Of a stretch of DNA of 64,000 bases, positions 21,534 to 32,560 are shown in pieces. Source of the DNA: Hevea brasiliensis (taxonomy: Eukaryota; Streptophyta; Magnoliopsida; Malpighiales; Euphorbiaceae); the NCBI RefSeq assembly GCF_030052815.1, contig NW_026614691.1, forward strand, positions 62,001 through 126,000. Direction: 5' to 3'. The stretch's first letter is position 1. Each line of letters starts with the position of its first letter. The position numbers and the translations under genes were made by a program. The notes below the pieces were generated by a model. It had not been told where the DNA came from, searched no databases, and was given only the letters and a program-made list of their open reading frames with translations.

Positions 21534-21965
21534 TTTCTGTTGGCGGTGGAGACACTTTCCTTTGCCTTTATCGACTTTAGTCTTCCTTTCTGTTTAGCTA
21601 TTTTCTTGGAAGGACCAGAATCTGAGGTTTCTTTTCCTATTTCCCTTCTTCTTGTTGGAATTTCAGAGAAGAAGATGCAACCAAAGCTACCTCTTTTCCT
21701 TTATTGCTGGCATATTCTTTTGGGCAATAACCACATGTTGAGTAAACCAACTAAGGTGCATTCTGTTTAGTCATATGGAAATTTGTCACAAATTTTCCAA
21801 AAGACTCGTGAAGGGATTGAAGGATCAAATCAAATGCTGTAGTTGGAAATCCATGTTGAAGTCAAGATGTTTCAAGCTTTCAATCACCAATCATCTTGTG
21901 GACATGATCCCCAATATTGATCCCTCGGACATCCTCATACGGAATAATGTCTAGATATCTCATAC
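21534..21965 (-). other. Eroded gag C-terminus; no protease or zinc knuckle seen
   Basis: About 430 bp lie between the gag start and the pre-integrase domain. Frame-shifted pieces typical of copia Gag can be read (a YLDIIPYEDV-like segment near 21900-21960, lysine-rich residues near 21600-21720). I find neither a CCHC knuckle nor an aspartic protease motif. Span 18849-22316 is about 3.5 kb, shorter than I would expect for a complete copia gag-pol, which suggests an internal deletion here. Confidence 0.6.
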
Positions 21966-22316
21966 TTAGCATTCTTCTTTGTGCTCACCATACAACTCTT
22001 GTAGGTGAAGGAGGATCTCACTCGCACTCTGCATGTTCTCATGTTGCTTCTGTAACTCATTACTCATGGAAGCAAGCATGTAACACTTAGCTCTCATATC
22101 ATGCTCCTTCCACTTGTCCAAAGTTTCATGTTCCTCTTGTGTGGCCTCTGGAGGTAAGGGTCCAGGAACATTTGAATCTAGAACATATCCTATTCGTTCA
22201 AGGTTCAAGACAAGTTTCAAATTTCTTAGCCAATCAGATAGATTAGGTCCTGTCAACCTATTGTGATTAAGTATGCTTGCAAGGATATTGGATGGTGGTG
22301 GTTGTTCTGTGCTCAT
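21966..22316 (-). pseudogene. gag: RLC-1 gag N-terminal half
   Basis: The likely start is the ATG at 22316-22314 (MSTEQPPPSNILASIL). An in-frame extension to 22382 is hydrophobic and lies in the leader, so I prefer the inner start. The copia Gag core follows: RLTGPNLSDWLRNLKLVL, then a WKEHDMRAKCYMLASM helix and ILLHLQELYGEH. The frame breaks at 21966, and later Gag segments continue in other frames. Gag would form the particle shell. Confidence 0.85.
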
Positions 22317-24084
22317 TATTATCAAAAAATTAATTGCAGAAATAACCAGATTAATTAGTAAATGTATCATGTAATTAACCAAATATGATTATGGTCTTTT
22401 AATCAAATTGGTCCTCCCACTAACTTAGCGAATCCTACACTTCCAAAGTAGAAAACTGAAATCCTAGTTGGATGGATTTCTAGTGGGTGATTGAATTCTT
22501 ATAATTCTATTGATCATCCTCAGGTACATCCATTATTGGAATTACAATAAACTATAAGTGAGCAACTCCTCGCCCATCACATCTCATGTGAGGTTCAATC
22601 CTTTACCTAGCCCTAATGCTCAAAATCTCAGTACATCCATTATTGACTTATCTTGCATTAGTTAAGTTGATCCCATTGAGCCGAATTATGTAAATAATTT
22701 TAATGTCCTCAGTACATCCAATATTGGCCACTAAACCATTTACATATTTACAACATCTCATGCTTAACAATTATTCTTAAGAAAATCTCTTAAATTAATT
22801 GCATCTCATGCAACTATTTAAAATTTCTTAAAATAATTGCCCCAATGGAGGGCCTATGTTATAATTACTTTAATTATAGCATTTCCAACTTAATCATTTG
22901 TTTGGAAGATTTTATGGTCATTCTATTTACTATTAAGGTCTTACTTTGCACATTATCCATTTAGCATGCATATATCATATAATTGCATACATTCCCATAC
23001 ATCTCATGCATTCATGGATAAGCAGTAAATGTGGTATGATCATGGACTTTCTAAGAAGGATTCAATTCGAGCCACCAAGAATTGAATCGGGGCATTCCTA
23101 GGTGCATTTCATTCATTCATTTTACAAGAGTTGCTGAAGGAGTACATAATCAACACTTGATATTGAATTCCTCCCACCGGTCCCACCAATGCTCTTGACC
23201 TCCTTGAACTTCTTGCAATCCAATATTACATAGTAATCCTTGGCATACCAAGGCGAATTTACAAGAACTTAAATAAATGAAATTACAACCCAAAAATATT
23301 ACAAACTTAATAATACATGCCCAAAATAAATTAAAATAAATTAATTAATTTACAATCCCAAAGAAATATAAAAGAAATAAATCCAATCACATTGGTCTTT
23401 TATAGTCCATGATCATCCATCATGTATATCACTATTTAACAATTAAATAAAACATACATACTTAAATTAAATTGAATATCTCATATTCAACTTAAAAATC
23501 TAGATTTGAATATGATTCAAATAAATTTAAAAATTCAGATTTGAATCTCATTCAAACAAATTTAAAAATTCAGATTTGAATCACATTCAAACAACTTCAA
23601 AAATTCAGATTTGAATCACATTCAAACATTTTTTAAAAAATCATATTTGAATCACATTCAAATATTTTTTAAAAAATCAGATCTGAATTTTATTGAATCA
23701 ATTTTAAAAAATCAGATTTAAATATGATTCAAACAACTTTAAAAATTCAGATTTGAATCACATTCAAACAACTTTTAAAATTCAGATTTGAATCACATTC
23801 AAACAATTTTTAAAATTCTGATTTGAATCATAATTTAATTGTGTGATTAAAAATACTAATTAAACACTTTAATTAGTCAAAGAATAGGCCTTAGATCATA
23901 CAATAATTGCAGAATTAAAAGCCAAACCTTGAACCACCCATGGAACCAATGTTGCCGCCACCAATGGTGGCTTCACCATGTGTGCCGCCACACCTCTTGA
24001 TCCAACCAGCAATGAATCAATCATCTCATGATCAAATCACACAATTAAATCATATAATCAACAATCTAAATGGCAAATATAGTG
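22317..24084 (-). other. Long untranslated leader of RLC-1
   Basis: About 1.8 kb lie between the primer site and gag without a coding frame. It contains three spaced copies of CTCAGTACATCCATTATTG (about 22519, 22627 and 22708) and the 36-bp hairpin-forming repeat array (23481-23830). RNA packaging or translation signals would be expected here, but none can be proven by eye. Confidence 0.75.
23481..23830. repeat. About 36-bp tandem repeat array, each unit a potential hairpin
   Basis: About ten imperfect units contain CAGATTTGAATCACATTCAAA. Each holds the inverted repeat TTTGAAT-CAC-ATTCAAA, or a variant with paired changes such as TTTGAATATGATTCAAA. It lies in the copia leader. Confidence 0.85.
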
Positions 24085-24096
24085 GCTCTGATACCA
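24085..24096 (-). other. RLC-1 primer binding site (initiator tRNA-Met)
   Basis: The minus strand reads TGGTATCAGAGC, two bases inside the 5' LTR border at 24099. Confidence 0.92.
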
Positions 24097-24098
24097 AT

Positions 24099-26209
24099 TG
24101 AAGGAACGAAAGCGTGAAAAATACAAGATTATACCATTGAATTCAAAAAACATTTCGCCTAGGGTCACATGCACCATGCAAGATTTATTTTTATATATTT
24201 GTTTTCAATGATAAACAACATATTAACACTCTTTTAATATGTTTTGGATCTGTATTTGCCATTTAAGATTTTAAAATTAATCAGATTAATTTTAGAACCC
24301 TAGATTAAATCAAGAACGATTACACTAACCTCTTGATGCACTGCAGTGTGTCTGCGCCTTTGAGATTCATCTTCAGGACACCAAATGTTGTCCCTCTAGC
24401 TTGTCCACACCAAGAACACCTATGGCAGCCCTTGAACAGCCTCTAAAGCTTTTTCTATTAATCAGAAATTCAAGTTCTGCCTTTTAAAAGATTAGAGATG
24501 TAAACAGGACACTAGAAACAATTTCTAGTGTTCTTAATTCAAGAGATTGATGGCTAATCTCTTTGAATTGATGAGAGATGAAGAGAAATAGCTGGAGAGG
24601 CTCAAAGTGGCGTGACAAATGAGAGGAGAGGCTGCTGGTTTTTTTTTTCTTTTCATAACCACACTTAAATAGCTAGGTTAACACATTAAACCCTAGCCAC
24701 ATGTCACCTTTTGATTAGCTCTAGGTTTAAGTGACCCAATCACATTGTGCCAAGTGTCAAACATATATTTAATCTTGATTTTAATCATCTTACATGATTA
24801 AAAAAAAAAAAACATTTGGCAAGCTTATGTGTAATCCCATGTGTCACCATCTCATGGTGCCACGTGTCACACTGTGAAATGACCAAAATGCCCCTGTGTC
24901 TTAATTTTGAGTTCTTAACCCAAAATAATTATTTTCTTCTTCTAATTAATTTATATCAAATATAAATTAATTAATTAATCTCTATTAATTAATTTCTCAT
25001 CAATTAAATTCATATTTAAACACTTTAAATATAAATTTAATTTATACTACACATCCAATAATCTAGATTTGGTTTCAAGTCATGCTAGGGACTTTGCAAT
25101 TTAATTGCAAACCAAACCTATTTAATTAATCAATTAAACTCTTTAATTAATTAATTAAATCATATTTAAATAGGTGATAACTTGTGTATGTGTGTGACTT
25201 ACTAGGCTCATCACTAATTGGCAATGAGACATGATATCAACTCTTAATATCATCAGAACTCTTTGTTACCATAAATGATTTCTCTAAATCATTTTATGAA
25301 CCTCATACACCATGGTTAACACCTAGCATAGCATGCCATGGCCACCCAATTAGTAATAAGATTTACCTTAAATGAACCTATAATCATATGTTACCATGCA
25401 CTAGAATCTCTGCATTACAAAATCCCAACTCAAGCTGGAGTCATGGTTTATGTCAAACTCCATTTGCTATGAATATTATGTTCTCTTTTAATTCCAGTTC
25501 TTGATTAAAAAGATTTTCTCATCAGAAACTCTTTTCTGAATAAATCTATCATCTGCCAGAACTTGAAACATCAAGAACAATTAAATGAACATAGGATTTT
25601 ATCTCTATTTACTTAGAGGAACAGATTCCATCTTGATCAACACCTACCTCCATATATAACTAGTAGGAGCCAACACATGCCCATATACCCATACACAGTA
25701 CAAGTATGAAAGCGATATCAAACTCAAACTACCTATATACAAGATAACTGTGCTATCTCAGTCTAAAGATTATATGCCTTTGGTATGATTTATGACAAAA
25801 CATTGACAAGAGTAAACTCCATGTGCTTGTCATAAGTGTCACTGGTTCGGCCTACTTATCATTTATAAGTGTCTATCATGTTTGTTATATGGCAATAGAC
25901 TCACCATTCCATCTTATTTATATCTCATATAAATAACTTGGGAACAAACATGAATACAATCTTTCTGGATAAGTCATGTCCTTATTATGAAGTATCCTCG
26001 ATTGTGAACCTATTTATGATATTTTGTACTTGAAATATTGTCACTCATATTCTTAACAACTTAAGAATAATATTTCTAACAAAATATCAATGGACCTTTT
26101 CTATTACACATAAATATCTTATGTAAACGGAAAAGTGGAAATGCCTTTTATTAATAAAATATGTACAAGATACATACTAAATGATATGCTCTAGGGCATA
26201 CTACTAACA
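24099..26209 (-). repeat. RLC-1 5' LTR (2,111 bp)
   Basis: This LTR would drive transcription leftward. The shared GGGCATTTTGGTCATTTC motif is at 24876-24893. A TATA-like CTATTTAAG (minus strand) lies near 24667-24675, about 200 bp downstream of it. The LTR is bounded by GATAG TSD at 26210-26214. Its partner is 16666-18771. Confidence 0.93.
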
Positions 26210-27327
26210 GATAGCTTATGGCTATACTGATTATGATGTTATACTTGGCTTTATGCCTTATTGCTTTTATGGCTTATTAGCCATTCTGTCTACACACCAG
26301 GAGATACATTGTGACCGATGGAGTGACGGCCTGAGGTACTTGGTACCCAGTGCTAGTTTACCTGTTTATCCAGTCCAGTCAATTTGTATAGGTTACTCGG
26401 GCATGAAAAAGTATTAATAAAATTAAATTAAGTTTAAAGAAAATAAATTGATGAAATATTAAGCTAAGAAACAAGAATGATTCCAATAAAAATAAATGTT
26501 CTTAAGGGTTAGAAAATGAAGATAAATAAATACATGAGGCTTAAAATCATTATGAGATCGATTAATAACATGCTAGGAAGAGTTAATATCATAATATTTA
26601 ATTAGCCTTAAACAAAACAAATATTTTGAAATTATTTATTATTCTTATAAGCACAATAACTAAGAAATTATTATTTTTATTTGTATATTATATTTTCTTG
26701 TATTATTGGCACCATTAAGCATTATGCTTAGCGCGTCGCTATTTGTAACGCGTAGGCACTGAAGATTTGCCCAGAGAACCCAGTAGACCATAGACTGGAA
26801 GATTAGAAGTTTTGATCTACATTTAGGTCCTGAGTGTCACCTCCTCAGCAGTGCATATTTTGGTAGTGTCCAGCAGCTTGTATTTTATTTTTTATCATTA
26901 TAATCAAATTTTAGACATTTAATGTAAATTATATATTTTTGTACATTAAAGGTGCATATGATGTAAATTAATACAGTTTAAAATTTTCATATTTTAATTA
27001 TATATGTATGGAAATGATTTAAATTTTCTTATGTATTTATATGAGTGAAACCTACTAATGTTTTGAATGAGAAAAAGATTTTGAGAATCTATACAAAAAT
27101 AATTGTTTCACACAGGAGGGAAAATCGTCAAATTATTAAGAAATGAGGGGAAACTCCGTCAGTTTCTCCATAAAAAAAATAAAATAAATGAACAATTGAT
27201 TAAATTTAATGAAAATTGAATGTGATAATTAAGAGTAATAAATTGAGATAAGATATTATAGGGTGTTTCGACACCGAGTGTGACATGCCCTGCTTGGCTA
27301 CACTGTAAACGGGTAAGGGGTGTCACA
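26210..27327 (+). repeat. RLG-5 5' LTR, right part
   Basis: The LTR resumes after RLC-1, with the TSD at 26210-26214, and ends GGTAAGGGGTGTCACA at 27327. It carries the hairpin TAAGC-ATTAT-GCTTA (26716-26730) and a CGCGT/ACGCG stem (26732-26752). It matches 29993-31122. Confidence 0.9.
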
Positions 27328-27498
27328 TTTAGTGGTATGAGAGCACGGTTTAGGCATTCCTAGGCATCGATAGATAGAATAAGATTGTGTGCATAACATG
27401 CATTGCATTTATATGAGTTAAGGTGACACTAATGCAGATCTTCGACTACGTACATCTGGTAAATTTCGAGGATGAAATTTTTATTAGAAGGGAAGAAT
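27328..27498 (+). other. Whole interior of RLG-5: primer site, leader, purine tract
   Basis: The 171 bp hold a primer site TGGTATGAGAGC (27333-27344, one mismatch to TGGTATCAGAGC), the leader palindrome GCATAACATGCATTGC (27391-27406), an AAATTTCG palindrome with one mismatch (27461-27480) and the purine tract AGAAGGGAAGAAT (27486-27498). No coding sequence lies between them. All coding DNA is missing, yet each cis signal needed for reverse transcription is kept. Confidence 0.9.
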
Positions 27499-30400
27499 TG
27501 TAACACCCCACCTTTTGAGAAAATATTTAATATAGTTGCTATTAGAAATAGAAATAAAAATTATAAAGTTTTGGGAAGAAACAAATTTAATGTGAACTTG
27601 GACTTGAAAAAAAAAAGTAATAGAAGTTTTGGGGTGGAAAATAAGATTTTTGGAAAGTTGGGGGACCAAAATGAAATTTGAATAAAAAAAAGTGGACAGC
27701 AACTGCACATCCACGTGAGCTGGTTTCTCCAGCAGTTTCTATAAATAAATAAACATATAAAAGAGAAGAAGAGGACAGCAGAATCGGGAAAGAGGATAGG
27801 AGGAAAAAGAAAGGAAGAAGGAGAAGAAGAGAAGGGAAGAGGGAGTTGCTATGGATTTTTTTTTTTCTGAGTTTCTCTAGCAAGAAAGAACACTAACAAG
27901 GGGAAAAGAAGGGTTTTGGTCTAAGATACAAGAATTAAAAAGAGAGGAATGGAGAAAAAGGTGAACACTAGTAGAAACAGGGGTTCAGCAGGGGCAGCAT
28001 GTTTCTCTTCCATCCAGGTGAGTTTGGCTCAACTTGTATAGTTGATTTTTGGATATGTTTTAGGTATGTATGTGTAGAAGTTATGGTTAAAATTTGGTGA
28101 TTGTTCAATAGTTGGATTTGGAGAAATATGTTGTTGAACACAGGCTGTCTGCAAGTTAAATTCTGAATTTTGGCTACTGAAATTTGAGAAACATAAATAG
28201 TTAGGATGCTTAGAAAATTATGAAATTTGGTACAAATGATACTTGGGATGTTGAGTCTATTGTGTTAAAATTTGGTGAATTTTAGACTTGTGGTTTATGA
28301 GATATAAATTGTTTTGCATGAGCTGTCTGACGAAGACTGATTTTTATAAAATTCAGATTTTGAAGGGTTGAATGAATATTTTGATGTCTCATGATATAGA
28401 GATGATTTGATGCTAAAATTTTTACTGATATTGTATAGAGATGTCTTGAATATATGGTTAAAATTTGGGAGTTATCTGATGGTTGGATCATTATATATAA
28501 ATTTGAATGCATAAGCTGCCAGATTGGGTATTAATGGTTTGTGGATTTGAGATTTATGATAGGAGTACAGTCCAATTCAAGGGGGAAAGATATTGAACAT
28601 CAATTAGAAGAAGTGAAAGTGAAAGAAAGTGAGGTGTGAACAAGCTTGGAAAATCACCAAAGGGGTTAGTGCCATATTCTTTACTCTTATTTCCTTCTAA
28701 GCATGAATTTAAGTTAAGTTAAGTTGAAAACTTGATGAAAAATGAATTAAATATGCATGATTATGTTCCATGGAATTTCAGCCATCCTTGACATGGGTTA
28801 GGGTTAGGTGAATTTCTTGATTTAAAGTGACATATTAGCTGCCCCTAGTATAAAATATATGATTAGTACAATAATTAGGAGTAAGATGCATGAATTGAAG
28901 GCTATGGCCAATTAGGGTTAGGGTTTTGAAACTCAAATTTGGGGGTTGATGCAATTGAACATAAATTAAAGTTGTAATGGTCAATTAGTGACCATTTGGC
29001 TATATTGGATGAGCAATTGAAGTGATTTGTACCAATGGAATTAAGGTTAGATATGTTGCCTTTGGTGACCTATAGGGCTAGATGTGAGTCCAGTAGGTTT
29101 GGGCAGCTGTAACTTGAGTTGTGTAGGTTTAATTGGTGCAATGCCAATTGGAAATGAAATTAGATACATAATGGCACAACTTTGATGAAGAAACTCTGCC
29201 CAGAAAACCGCAATAGACTAACATAAAAATTGACCAAATCTGGGTGACACGCATTCTACCTTGGCAAAATGACTAAATGAATAGTGTTCATTCATTTGGT
29301 TATAACTCAGTGTAGAAAGGTCCAATTGACCTGAAATTTATATCAATGGAAAGCTTAGATAATTTAGGACAACTTTTGTGAAGAACACAACTTCAAAGTT
29401 TGACTAGAACCCAATGAAATTGCCCACCAAAAATCTGGACACCAAGCTGCCAAAATGGAATTCTGCCCAGAAATTCTGGGTAGATACTAATCCGGCCAGC
29501 CTTGCTAAAATTAGCATATCTTGAGCTAAAAAACTCCAAATGGAGTGATTCAAAAAGAGAATTAAAGAAGACACATAAAAGAACAACTTTCATGAAGTGA
29601 ATTTTATCAAATTCCTACTGTACAAATGACCAATGGAACAGTAAACTTAGTACTTAAAATATGAAAATTGTAAATAACAAACAATAAGCTTTGAAATGGT
29701 ATTGGCAACCAATGCCAATAAATTTAGAATAAAAAATGTTGTATATTGGTGATATTAGAACTAATATACCTATTGTCTATTAAAAAGTCAACATTTTAGT
29801 TGACTAATGGGATAAATAGTAACTATTAAACTTCAATTGCAAAGAATGTCACATTTAAACTTGTAATATGCCCAAGTAGGCCTAGTGTGATTGGTTTGGA
29901 TAGGTTGGCATGCCAATAGGGTTCTGATAGTAGTATTGCATATGGCTTCACACCATTCTGTATTTTATGGCCTATTATGCCATTCTATAATATGATAGCC
30001 TATGGCTATACTGATTATGATGTTATACTTAGCTTTATGCCTTATTGCTTTTATGCATTAGCCATTCTGTCTACAAACCGGGAGACACATTGTGACCGAT
30101 GGTGTGATGGCCCGAGGTACTTGGTATCCAGTGCTAGTTTACCCGTTTTTTCAGTCCGGTCAATTTGTATAGGTTACTCAGGCATGGAAAAGTATTAATA
30201 AAATTAAATTAAGTTTAAAGGAAATAAATTGATGAAATATTAAGTTAAGAAACAAGAATGATTCCAATAAAAATAAATATTCTTAAGGGTTAGAAAATGA
30301 AGATAAATAAATACATGAGGCTTAAAATCATTATGAGATCGATTAATAACATGCTAGGAAGAGTTAATATCATAAGATTTAATTAGCCTTACACAAAACA

Positions 30401-31122
30401 AAGATTTAGAAATTATTTATTATTCTTATAAGCACAATAACTAAGAAATTATTATTTTTATTTGTATATTATATTTTCTTGTATTATTGGCACCACTAAG
30501 CTTTATGCTTAGCGCGACATTGTTTGCAATGTGTAAGTACTAAAGATTTTGCCAGAGAACCCAGTAGACTATAGACTGGGAGATTAGAAGTTTTGATCTA
30601 TATTTGAGTTTCAAGTATTACCTGCTCAGCAGTGCATATTTTGATAGTGTCCAATAGCTTGTATTTTATTTTTGATTATTGTAATCAAATTTTGGACATT
30701 TAATGTAAATTATGTATTTTTGTACATTAAAGGTACATATGATGTAAATTAATACAGTTTAAATTTTTCATATTTGAATTGTATATGTATGAAAATGATT
30801 TAAATTTTCTTATGTATTTATATGAGTGAAACGTATTAATGTTCTGAATGAGAAAATGATTTTGAGAATCTATACAAAAATAATTGTTTCACACAGGTGG
30901 GAAAATCATTAAATTATTAGGAAATGAGGGGAAACTCCGTCAGTTTCTCCACAAAAAAAAAAGAAAAATAAAATAAAATAAATGAACAATTGATTAAATT
31001 TAATAAAAATTGAATGTGATAATTAAGAAGTAATAAATTGAGATAAGATAATATAGGGTGCTCCGACACCGAGTGTGATATTTCCTACTCGGCTACACTG
31101 TAAATGGGTAAGGGGTGTCATA
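27499..31122 (+). repeat. RLG-5 3' LTR (3,624 bp)
   Basis: It starts TGTAACACCCCACCTTT and ends GGGGTGTCATA. It has a TATA-like run (about 27738-27762), a strong donor consensus CAG/GTGAGT (28017/28018), a second GG/GTTAGT (28664/28665), and two hairpins CTAAGC/GCTTAG (30496-30512) and ACATTG/CAATGT (30517-30532). No coding content was seen; the open frames are shadows of AT-rich LTR sequence. Confidence 0.93.
28012..28023 (+). promoter_or_regulatory. Perfect donor consensus in RLG-5 3' LTR
   Basis: CAG/GTGAGT lies 519 bp into the LTR and 250 bp after the TATA-like run. The 5' LTR copy is mutated at the G of GT (AAG/ATGAGT). Whether it is spliced is not known. Confidence 0.45.
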
Positions 31123-31541
31123 TGATTTCTTTGAATAATCATTGGCAGGCACCGATGTATGCAATATGATTATTCCTTTGGCTTTTACGCCTAATTTACA
31201 TAGCATACCCGATAGGCACCAATGTGTTCGGTATGGCGGCCCAAGGCAGAATGTCCAAGTGCGTAAAACTCATATATCCAATCGATTGATCCTATAAAAG
31301 GTTACTTGGATATTGAAATGAAATAAGAAAGTTAAATATCAAGATAAAGAGAAAGAAAGATCCCAAAGAAATAAATGCTTCAAAAGATTACAAAAATGTG
31401 TAAACATGTGGGATCAAGAAAAATATGGTGAAAAGTCTTTAAATTCATTATGTGATTAAACTACGAAGTGACTACGAACAAAAAATTGATAACACAGCCT
31501 TAATTTTCATTAAAATGATTCATGATTTATTTAAATATGCA
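31123..31541 (+). repeat. RLG-4 LTR, continuation after RLG-5
   Basis: It begins with the TSD copy TGATT, then continues the GGCACCGATGT and GGCTTTTACGCC blocks that end at 14160. It stops at 31541 where an LTR end of the RLG-6 family starts. The last five bases ATGCA are the expected TSD; the other copy would lie beyond 64000. Confidence 0.6.
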
Positions 31542-31922
31542 TGTCACACCTATTCCCTTGTAAGGCATGACATGTTCCCGTAGCATACCTAATGAATTAC
31601 CGAACTACACCTACCGATAACCCATTAATTATGCTACAAGGGATTTTAAACAAATCATAACTTTTTATCTTATCAATTCTTTTGCGGAAAACTGCATGGG
31701 AATAGTTAAAATTCCATGTAAACATTCATTGGAAATAATGATAGACTAAATATTGTAAAAGTTACATTTCCATAAGTCTCAAAATAAAATACAAATAGTT
31801 ACAAACTCAGAATGTGATAGCAATGTAATGCTTTTAAATTCAAACTGCTCAATGTCTGTACATCCATACATATAGGTACAAAATACATCAAAAGAAAATT
31901 ACAGGGGTATACCTATGATATA
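31542..31922 (-). repeat. RLG-6 LTR, 3' end segment
   Basis: The complement of the LTR end starts TGTCACACCTATTCCC at 31542. It resembles the RLG-7 LTR end (31923 on), including the ACCCATTAATTATGCTACAAG block, but is clearly diverged. RLG-7 interrupts it at 31922, 381 bp from its end. Confidence 0.75.
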
Positions 31923-32520
31923 TGTCACACCCTACCCCTCTGTAAGGCATAACATGATCCCGTAGTATACTTAATGAATTACCAACTCCGTCTACTGATA
32001 ACCCATTAAATACACTACAAGGGATTTTAAAAACTTTTCTTACTTGTTTTACAGTGGTGAGCACTATTTTCAGGTGTTAAAGACTTTGGTGAATTGAAGT
32101 GAAACAATTAACTCATTTGATTTATTTGGAATTTCTGTAAAAGTTTTGGCAGAGTGCCATCTGTATTTTGGACAAAACAGTTCTTCAGAAAACCTATAAA
32201 AAGCACTTCAATAATTTTCCAAATCTCAACTCCAATATATTTCTCAACACAACAATTCATCAACTCAATTCCATAGAAATTTTTCAAAGTCTGAGATAAG
32301 GAAATATAATACAATTTTTACAAGTCAAATAACTCATAATTAATTTACAACTTCAAGGTATAATTTGAATTTACAACTGCTCAAAACCAAAAACAAAATG
32401 TACATACAGTGCCATACATTACAATACAAAATGAAAAATATTGGTATACTCATTATACCAGGTAATCCCTCGCTGGATGTATATGCAGCCTAGTCTGCTG
32501 CCCTGTCTGTCTCTCTACCT

Positions 32521-32560
32521 GCGACAGCAATAAAAAGCTATCGCTGAGACAATGTCTCAG
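32521..32560 (-). other. Double-hairpin module of RLG-7 3' LTR
   Basis: GCGACAGC/GCTATCGC (32521-32528, 32537-32544; one wobble pair in RNA) adjoins CTGAGACA/TGTCTCAG (32544-32551, 32553-32560), a perfect 8-bp stem. GTGCAC follows. The layout matches 6543-6585, with other bases in the stems. Confidence 0.65.

Larger units (their letters stand above)
16666..26209 (-). mobile_element. RLC-1: Ty1/copia element, Angela-like
   Basis: This is a near-complete copia element in minus orientation with perfect TSDs GATAG (16661-16665 and 26210-26214). The 5' LTR is 24099-26209 and the 3' LTR 16666-18771. In element orientation the LTR starts TGTTAGTAGTATGCCCTAG and ends GTTCCTTCA. The TATGCCCTAGAG start resembles Angela/BARE1 LTRs, which is my basis for the lineage. 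The primer site, a long leader, gag, integrase, RT and RNase H are in copia order (integrase before RT). Frameshifts break pol, and the zinc-knuckle and protease region is not recognisable. It is inserted in the RLG-5 5' LTR. Confidence 0.95.
14161..31122 (+). mobile_element. RLG-5: two 3.6-kb LTRs around a 171-bp interior
   Basis: The element runs from TGTAACACCCCAACTTT (14161) to GGGGTGTCATA (31122). The 5-bp TSD TGATT is at 14156-14160 and 31123-31127. The 5' LTR is 14161-27327, including the nested copia RLC-1, and is about 3.6 kb without it. The interior is only 27328-27498. The 3' LTR is 27499-31122 (3,624 bp). No gag or pol is present. What remains between the LTRs is a primer site, a leader with the shared palindrome, the pre-tract palindrome and a purine tract. 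The two LTRs differ at many sites, so the insertion is older than RLG-7 or RLG-8. This is a non-autonomous form that would depend on proteins from a related element. Confidence 0.95.

Noticed and set aside
21540..21770. Plus-strand frames in the copia interior (for example 76 residues here, 84 at 20763)
   Set aside because: They are antisense shadows of gag-pol.
23481..23830. Possible centromeric satellite
   Set aside because: The unit is far shorter than typical centromere satellites and sits inside the bounded copia leader.
30530..30640. Possible tRNA or small RNA gene in the GC-richer hairpin zone of the LTRs
   Set aside because: No cloverleaf, no A or B box; the paired stems are the LTR double-hairpin module.
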